64,000 nucleotides of DNA from Lactarius indigo (taxonomy: Eukaryota > Basidiomycota > Agaricomycetes > Russulales > Russulaceae). The translations under genes and the position numbers were made by a program. This document shows, piece after piece, positions 57,501 to 64,000 of this stretch. Position 1 is the stretch's first letter, and each line of letters starts with the position of its first letter. The stretch is taken from contig JAFKAC010000031.1 in NCBI GenBank assembly GCA_025766275.1, positions 620,001 through 684,000 on the forward strand. Direction: 5' to 3'. The notes below the pieces were generated by a model. It was not told the DNA's origin. It saw only the letters and a program-made list of their open reading frames with translations, and made no database searches.

Positions 57501-58593
57501 ATTCGAGTAAGTCAAGGCCGATTAGTGGCTGGCAGAAGTTACGCGAAGATATGCTCACGCGTTGAATGAGAACATCTACGATCGTAGTCTCGAAGATGTA
57601 GCCCAGAGGGATCCAGTTCAAGAACCGGAGCAATGTTTCGAGAGTGGCTCTCACTAGAGAGGTCTTGCTAGCCTCCTCCAAGATCTCCGCGCACAGCTTG
57701 AAGATTTCTGAAAACTCGCCGCACATTTGGTTTTTTAGATTCTTGATCTTCGTCTGAGTCAGTTGCTCGGCCGAATAGTCGAAGACTTCTTCCGACAGGA
57801 GCCTGAGTATGACCATATTGTTCTCGCATAGAGCCAAATTCGTTTTGCACGATTCCACAAGCTCAGGGATGAACGTTGGCCAGTTGTGCGGCCACTCCTG
57901 TTTCAAGATCTGTGGGTGTAGAAGTGAGCGCGACGCGACGCAAGAGAGACGAATAGACGAACTTGAACCAACGCTAGATTGAGCTTGTTGATGTACGTTT
58001 TTTCTCTACGCAGAGTCGCTTCGTCCTGACGCGATTTTGACGGTGATTCCAACGACGAAATTGCGTACACCTAGATTTGGTTAGACTCGACGACGCTTCC
58101 GGCGCAACGAGATTAGGCGCACCTTGCCGCTGTGCCTCCGGAAGGGTCTTCCATCGGGTGTTGACCAGCCTTTCCAGTATTTGCAGGCCGATAAACTGAG
58201 ATCAACGTGATGGTCAGTCGCGTGTTTGTGGTTCGCGCTAACACGTAAGCGTTATCGTACCTTGGTTTGTGAGTACGACGATCGCTCCATGATGTCTGGT
58301 ACTCGTGTCCAGGCATCCGGATGTTCTTGGAATTGCGTAAGGACTTGCTGCGCTACTTGTTGCTAATGGCGGGGGCAGATAACACGCGAGATGAGACTAA
58401 ACGTTAGCGCGAGATCACAAATTAAAAACACCTAACATCTTTCCCGCCAGAACCAGAATATAGCGCCATGACGACATTATCCATGAGAGTAATATCGAAC
58501 TCCCTGGAGAAATCTAGCAGAGCCTACGAGATGTTCGGTTATTAGATTGAGAGGGAAAAGAAATAAAAGTACATTTTGTGCGCTCGCCTCCAT
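54540..58593 (-). CDS. CRM1: Exportin-1 (CRM1/XPO1)
   Basis: Karyopherin that exports leucine-rich NES cargo with RanGTP. Minus strand from MEASAQN at 58593 to LEDKDEDI at 54540, about 1,070 residues in some 15 exons. Landmarks are [145 protein letters not shown] and [16 protein letters not shown]. At least eight isolated extra bases shift the frame, for example near 58025, 57133, 56989, 56764, 56543, 56053 and 55645; each removal restores CRM1 sequence on both sides. CRM1 is essential and normally single-copy, so this is best explained as read error. Confidence 0.96.
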
Positions 58594-58890
58594 GAGTTGC
58601 AAAGGGTCTGGGATAGAGACGTGGATGTCAAGAGGTGGATGACAAGAAAAACGGATGAGGGCGAGCGATTTGGCTGTCCACCCGTTGGGATCTTGTCGTT
58701 CTGGGGCACAGGGCGACGATTATGTAATTAATTCTCACCACAGGCTAGATCCGAGCGTCAGTCATATCAGGGGCCGAGCAAAGTCAAAATCCACAGTTGC
58801 TTAGAAATCAATCAGACGCGTGACGTCAGACCCTCACGTTAATCACGTGCTCTCACCTACGGTCACGGTCGTTCTTCCCTTCATACCTTC
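58594..58890. promoter_or_regulatory. Divergent promoter, CRM1 / SPC24
   Basis: 297 bases between the CRM1 ATG (minus) and the SPC24 ATG (plus). It contains ACGCGT (58816-58821), the MluI cell-cycle-box core, TGACGTCA-like TGACGTCAG (58821-58829) and CACGTG (58844-58849). All lie within 75 bases of SPC24. Function is inferred from motif and position. Confidence 0.5.
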
Positions 58891-59763
58891 ATGGGACTTG
58901 ACCAACTTGATGCCGTGCTTGGCCCCTTGCCAGACCTCTCGCCCGACCCCCCTGACTCATTGCTTGAATCACTTCCAGAAGTCATGTGCGAATGCTCTCG
59001 ATTAGGTCACAAGCGGGCACAGTCTTACAGTTATTGGTTTCAGTGAGAACATAAGCAGCATCGCAGAGCTCATCGTGCCAGAGGATGATTACAGGACGAT
59101 CGACGCCATTCATGACCAGATAGACGAGGAAGAAGCTGAGCGAAGGGAGGGACTTGAACAGGCTCACGCCGACTTGAAGGGTCTTTTATCTATTAGCTCA
59201 CGGCTTGTACTACGTTCTGATCATCTTACGAACATCAGCTCTTGCACGCATCCTCGACGCCGCTCGCACGTCTTCCACTCGTCCTCGCAACGTGTCCTCC
59301 GCCGAGAAGCATGCAGAAAACCTGAATCACCTCGATGCTGCGCGACTGTCTTTCGCCAAGGCACTGAACGATGCGGAGAGTGCCAACTCAAGTAGACAGG
59401 CAGAGGCTTCCCAGCTCATGGAAGAACTCCGCCAGCTAGAAGAGAGCGATCCGGCTGCCGAACATGAGTTGGACGGAAAACCGTGAGGGCCACAAATACA
59501 TATTCCAATTCATCCTGATTGTCACACTTTACTACTAGCTTGCGGTTGCGCATATACCGTGGTCTGGGGGTTGAGCCGGTCCTTGACGAGGCTGGAAACC
59601 TCGACCGTGTACTAGTCGGTAAGTATTTCAATTGACACCGTCAGAACGATTTGTCACACTCTCCCTCACAGAGAGCTCGTCCCATGACATGCACTTGGTG
59701 AAATTTGGCGGTAAGATACCAGACGAAGACCTGGTGGAAAATATTTGGAGGCTGAGCTTGTGA
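58891..59763 (+). CDS. SPC24: Kinetochore protein SPC24
   Basis: Subunit of the NDC80 complex, joining with SPC25 to dock on the inner kinetochore. Start MGLDQLDAVLGPLPDLSPD at 58891. An intron at 58986-59043 joins to ENISSIAELIVPEDDYRTI. The coiled coil includes DAIHDQIDEEEAERREGLEQ, LARILDAARTSSTRPRNV and QLMEELRQLEESDPAAEHEL. After the next intron comes the globular domain: LRLRIYRGLGVEPVLDEAGN, DRVLV, then VKFGGKIPDEDL and ENIWRLSL, stop at 59761-59763. The frame is clean with this intron choice. It is divergent from CRM1 and convergent with the CAF-1 gene (237 bases apart). Confidence 0.93.
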
Positions 59764-60000
59764 TTTGCTCACGATTTATGAGGTTATTCAATGAGGTTAC
59801 GATACTGCTTCATTCAATTTCGTCTGTACAGTCAAGGAATGGTGAAGGTATTATAGTTCTCGTGTAAAGCGGTGCTACTGTAAAGTCCGGCGACGTGAGA
59901 CACATAAATATTGTGGGCCTGATATCTTCGTAGCCGCACGGGCCAGTCCTGGTGAATAGATACAATACGTACACACGCTTCTCTACTCGTGCACCTTGTG

Positions 60001-62804
60001 TCAATTTGGTGCCACTACTTCCAAGCTAGGGAACTGACATGCCCGGTCAAATGTGGTCATTTACAACGAAGAGTATACTTACTTCCGTATCCCCTTTCAC
60101 GGACCAGATGTGTCGTTGGCCTTTGACACAAATCTCCCGGACCTTGGCCTCAATCGCATTCTTCTTGACCCCATGAGTCTTCAGGTCTAGGTATAGTGCT
60201 TCAACGAGGGCAATTAAGCTAGTCGTGCCCATGCTGGTGACTTTTTCCTTGAGGAAGGGGAGATGAGCGTCGGGGAAGGGATTTTTTGGTATCGTTCTTG
60301 GGCGCTTTGGTTGTGGTTGGTGACTACTAGTTGAATTAGATGCCGCCGGATCAAGTACTGGCGTACTTGAGTTGAGGAGGTGAGGCGGCAGCGCTGGTAT
60401 GACGAATTGCGGCTGTAGCTTTGATCCCGAGGTATAAGTAACAGAAGAGCCATCCGCCGGAACTGACACGAAGGAGAAGGGATCAAGGGGATATGGTGCA
60501 TCTGTGGCTTGTTGCTCAACACAAACGGAGAAAATATTAATGGTGGAAAAAAAAAACTCACCGTTGAAGAGTCGAATTCGATAGTGTTTGAATGGCTCAT
60601 ACTCGCAATCGCCGATCTCAGTCTCCCAACATGGGCCCTTGATGAAGGGCACAAGAGGAACGACGGCCTTCCGCTTCTTTGTCTTGCATTCCGTGTCCGT
60701 GTCCTTCTCCTTCTCCACTTTGCGCTTGTGTTTGCCGCCTTCAGGTAAAGGCGGAAACGGGAATGCGTCCAGTCCATCGCGCTCCTCGACCGGCGTTGCT
60801 GCTTCTCCATCGTCTCCATCTACGAGCCAACCATCCAGATCGTCGGAATCATCCTCGTCATCTCGCTCGTCGTCCGAGTCTCCCATTATTTCATCCCCGC
60901 CCCCCTCTTCCTCTTCGCCCCACTCCGCCCCGCTGTCGTACGAATAGTCAATCACGATGTCATCTCGCGCAAACGGCCTACGCGGTTTTATGAGGCGTGA
61001 GCACTTCGTAAATGTCCCAAAGTAGCCCGGACGTTCGTCCTCGTGAAATATAAATACTTTTGCGAGGGTCCGTGTGCGATCGTGCAATTCCGAGAGAAGA
61101 GCGCGTACTACCGCTGTGTCGTCTGAGACTTCGGCCTCGGAAAGCCGGGCCATTATAGAGCGAACGGTGCTTGGTGAAGAACTAGATCGAGTAGGTAGAG
61201 ATGGGCATGCTGAAAGCACCCGACGTAGGTGCGCTAGCATTCTTTCAGCGAATTTCGAACCATCATAGCAAGGGGAAGACTCACTTCTCGGGTTCGCTTC
61301 AGGGTCACAGTCAGGTTCATGCATCTCGACATCGAGAATCTCGATGTCATCCTCGTCAATGATGATCACATCTGTGTCAGCTTGTCGCTTTCGTTTCCGT
61401 GCCTCTCGAAACCAATTCACAGGTGCCAGGTCTGCGTCCTTCTTGAGCACGAAAGGCTTGAACACCCTGTCAAATTCTGAGAGCGTATTTGAAGATGACG
61501 CAGCAGGACCCTTGGAAGGAGATGCAACGGTAGATGAGGAGGGCCTGGGCTTTCCGAAGAAATTGGCCATTATTGATCTTGCTTTCTCTTGGGATTCCTT
61601 ATATTTCCTATCTTTCTCTGCCTTGGCTGCCTTTTTTTCCTGACCGTTCCTTCTCCTGTGAGGAATCGGGAACTCAGTTAGCCAAAGAATTTGTAAAGCA
61701 ACGAAGCCGACCTTGGCTGCCCTTTCTACAGCTTTCTCGGGGTCGATGGTGGTCTTTGCACGACCTGCCTTTCGTGCGGCCATTTGATTCTCATCGCCAG
61801 CGGCGTTCATCGTTTTTTCAGGCGATTTGTCGTCCGAGGCATTGCCCACGGCCCCCGTGATTGGCGAGGCTTCATTCGATGAGGCTCGTAGCAAAGGTTG
61901 CGACTTTGACGGTGAGGTTGCGAGTCCTTTCACGCCAAGCAGTGCGTTCCTTTCGTTTGCGGGAAGCGCGTCAAATATAGCTTGAAGATCTTTCTTATAC
62001 TAAAACCAATCAGAGTCAGCGCGAGGTAGAATTCGCCAACTCACTTGGACCCGGTCTGCCAATCTGGCGTCTACCTTCTCTCGAGATACCTTTGGGAGGA
62101 AGGGGAGATATTCCTGATTCAATTCCCATCGCCAAACGCAGAGCGCGGCAGGCGTTTTCGCGAGGGGAGATTCGATACCGTAGTTGACGCGGGTCGCCAG
62201 CAATTTCACCACATCTTCAATGGCGCTCAACGGGAGGGCAGAGACTGAGCAATCAGTATCGTCGTCGTCGTCGGGAGCCAGCTCTTGTTGTATGTGCTTT
62301 GACAATGTCACGATCGTTTTGTCACTGGGAACGCGTTTATATTCGAGTTCAAAAGCGGGATAACAGGGCACACCTCTCTTGAGTGAACTTGGCGATGAGC
62401 GGCCAGTAGTTCTGGGGTATTTGGGCCAATACAGGTTCCTGGCGCTGTGTGCGCGACTCTAGCCACTCCCTGAAATTGACCATCTCTTAAGATGTATCGC
62501 GTGAGTTGGTTGCAAGACTGGTCCTACACCGCGATTGCGCACCTTGCATGGTCTCTGTCATCTTCTCGAATGACATAGGCTTCTGCCTAAATACCGCTTT
62601 CCCGTTCTTGATATCCACGCATGGCTTTGCCTGTCGTTCAGCTGGGAGATCACCAGTCTTATGAGTTCCACACAACGCTGAAGACTCAAACTCACTTGAC
62701 GGTGGGGGTAGGTCGCGAACCTCATCTACATGAAGTGGTGAATCGTCCGGGTCTACTGTAGCCATGGAAGGATACACACCTATGTGTGGTGCCAACTCCG
62801 ACAT
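60001..62804 (-). CDS. RLF2: Chromatin assembly factor 1 large subunit (CAF-1 p150)
   Basis: CAF-1 deposits H3-H4 behind replication forks with PCNA. Start MSELAPHIGVYPSMATVD at 62804. The N-terminal half includes ELEYKRVPSDKTIVTLSKHI and SAIEDVVKLLATRVNYGIE. A Lys/Glu/Arg-rich KER segment (EKKAAKAEKDRKYKESQEKA) is followed by the PCNA-binding-like SIMANFFGK. The acidic ED region (SYDSGAEWGEEEEGGGDE, then DDERDDEDDSDD) lies after the conserved YFGTFTKCSRLIKPRRPFAR. The C-terminal winged-helix-like part is LIALVEALYLDLKTHGVKKN. A last intron 60034-60082 gives the end FPSLEVVAPN (stop 60001-60003); without it the frame would end at 60047. An intron plus one extra T (about 61660) lies in the KER region. 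It shares a 152-base promoter with RFC2. Confidence 0.92.
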
Positions 62805-62956
62805 CGCTGGCGTAGACGCGTGTTTCTTTGCAGTTATCGCGGAATGATGCAAGTCACAGTCGCGTCAGACGTGCGTGTAAAGGGATAAATAAACAGAAAC
62901 AAGAAGACGCGACCGCGTCCATCCAGTCGCGCGTTTCCTTATACAGTTTTCCGCAG
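62805..62956. promoter_or_regulatory. Divergent promoter, CAF-1 / RFC2
   Basis: 152 bases between two S-phase genes transcribed apart. ACGCGT (MluI cell-cycle-box core) at 62816-62821, plus related GCGACCGCGTC and GTCGCGCGT near 62909-62934. Co-regulation by an MBF-type factor is an inference. Confidence 0.55.
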
Positions 62957-64000
62957 ATGGCCACATCTTTCTTCCAGGCACGCGCCCCGGCCAAAAAAAA
63001 GTCGGGAAAGGAGAAAGAGAACGCCGTGAACCCTAGCTTGCAGCCATGGGTGGAGAAATAGTGAGTGGTTCTCTCGTCTTCGCGCACGGCGGACTGACCA
63101 TGTCAAGTCGGCCAGGAAACTATCGACGACGTATCCTCTCAAGAGTATATCGTCTCCGTGTTGCGAAAGACTCTTTCTTCTAGCAACGTGTGCTTGTTCA
63201 GATCTTTCCGTGACTTTGGTCTCACCTGGACGATAGCTTCCTCACATGTTATTCTATGGTCCTCCTGGCACAGGCAAAACCTCTACCATCCTTGCCCTCG
63301 CGCGTCAGCTGTTCGGGTGCGCCTCCATTCGAACCTACATCAGGCGCTCGTATTTGACGTCCACTAGGCCCGATAACTTTCGATCGCGCGTCCTGGAACT
63401 GAACGCTTCCGACGAACGCGGCATATCCTATCGTGCGCGAGAAGGTGAAGAACTTTGCTCGTCAGACACCGCGCGCGGAAGCTGTGGCATCAGACGGGAA
63501 GAAGTACCCATGTCCGCCCTACAAGATCATTATCTTGGACGAGGCGGACAGTATGACCCAAGATGCGCAAGCTGCCCTACGGCGAATCATGGAAAACTAC
63601 GCGCGCATAACGCGATTCTGTTTAGTTTGCAACTACGTGACGAGGTACGCATTATCACTTCCACAATACTTTCTGATTCCAAAGCTGGTACCCAGAATCA
63701 TCGAAGCCGCTCGCATCTCGGTGTTCAAAGTTTCGTTTTAAGCCCCTCGATTCCTCATCAGCGAGACAACGCCTCGAGCATATTGCACTCGCCGAGCAGG
63801 TTCCCGTGAACCAGGATGTTATCTCCGCCCTTGTTTCTACATCCTCAGGCGATCTACGACGCGCCGTCACATATTTACAATCAGCAGCACGGCTTTCGGC
63901 CGCAACTGAGCCACCATCTGCCATACTTCCTCAAGACTATCCAAGAGATAGCAGGTGTCGTCCCTGATGCGATAATACGAAAGCTTGCACAGACTCTCGG
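62957..64000 (+). CDS. RFC2: Replication factor C subunit 2 (partial, runs off window)
   Basis: Small clamp-loader ATPase that helps load PCNA. Start [20 protein letters not shown] at 62957, then PWVEKYRP, the Walker A loop [47 protein letters not shown], Walker [21 protein letters not shown], the sensor/arginine-finger block [19 protein letters not shown], and the lid [16 protein letters not shown]. The gene is still open at 64000, so about 60 percent is present. Extra bases near 63115, 63429, 63706 and about 63930 shift the frame; each correction restores family sequence. Introns are GT..AG (63061 onward). The PIP-like start TSFFQ echoes PCNA-binding motifs. Confidence 0.94.

Noticed and set aside
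2051..64000. Programmed +1 ribosomal frameshifting (Euplotes-like) as the cause of frame jumps
   Set aside because: No common slippery codon or stop codon precedes the jumps, they occur many times within single genes, and other genes are free of them. Sequencing insertion is simpler.
1..64000. CRISPR arrays, bacterial operons, prophage
   Set aside because: Spliced eukaryotic genes throughout and no regularly spaced repeats.

Overview
The window reads as nuclear DNA of a filamentous basidiomycete, most likely an Agaricomycete (wood-decay mushroom type). Genes are dense and on both strands, and are broken by many short introns of about 49-110 bases with GT..AG ends. The protein content fits: secreted serine-rich cupredoxin, TmpA-like membrane oxidoreductase, EST1/PIN protein and CAF-1 large subunit. 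I cannot name the species from sequence alone.

Layout: 0.2-1.5 kb SDR oxidoreductase (+); 2.05-5.5 kb EST1/SMG6-like PIN protein (+); 5.5-9.1 kb mostly non-coding with one doubtful lineage-type gene; 9.1-9.8 kb nucleoside diphosphate kinase (-); 10.1-10.7 kb QCR7 (+); 11.3-13.4 kb NPR2 (+). From 13.4 to 16.8 kb lies a rearranged accessory patch: a wrecked Ty3/gypsy element with inverted, not direct, terminal copies, an orphan ABC-transporter tail, and a decayed second copy of the NPR2 3-prime end. Then 17.1-19.9 kb transketolase (-); 19.9-23.8 kb gene-free; a short SDR stub (-); 24.5-26.8 kb TmpA-like protein (+); 27.9-29.3 kb serine/threonine dehydratase (+); 29.4-29.8 kb PET100 (-); 30.0-32.1 kb glutamate decarboxylase (-); 33.8-34.3 kb small acidic transposase-tail-like protein (+); 35.5-36.5 kb secreted cupredoxin (+); 36.5-38.8 kb accessory sequence; 38.9-39.6 kb MOG1 (+).

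The right half is mostly conserved housekeeping genes: MIT/coiled-coil protein (-, 40.3-41.9), unknown protein (+, 42.2-43.1), CCT1 (+, 43.3-45.3), CDC27/APC3 (+, 45.5-48.5), acidic Ser/Pro-rich unknown (+, 49.2-50.1), a 3.3-kb gap, TMA20/MCT-1 (-, 53.4-54.1), exportin CRM1 (-, 54.5-58.6), SPC24 (+, 58.9-59.8), CAF-1 large subunit (-, 60.0-62.8) and RFC2 (+, from 63.0, cut by the window end). Themes are cell division and chromatin (CDC27, SPC24, CAF-1, RFC2), transport through the nuclear pore (CRM1, MOG1), protein folding (CCT1), TORC1 amino-acid signalling (NPR2) and respiration (QCR7, PET100).

A dominant technical feature is that many of the conserved genes carry isolated single extra bases that shift the frame by +1, with both flanks reading as clean protein. 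I count more than twenty in the EST1-like gene, NDK, NPR2, TmpA-like, CCT1, CDC27, CRM1, TMA20, CAF-1 and RFC2, while transketolase, the dehydratase and MOG1 are clean. These look like uncorrected long-read insertion errors rather than biology. I found no CRISPR array, no convincing tRNA or rRNA, and no clearly new biological system. The best leads are the inverted-LTR structure with the NPR2 tail duplication, three GC-AG introns, a stop-codon-only terminal exon, and divergent cell-cycle gene pairs that share short promoters.
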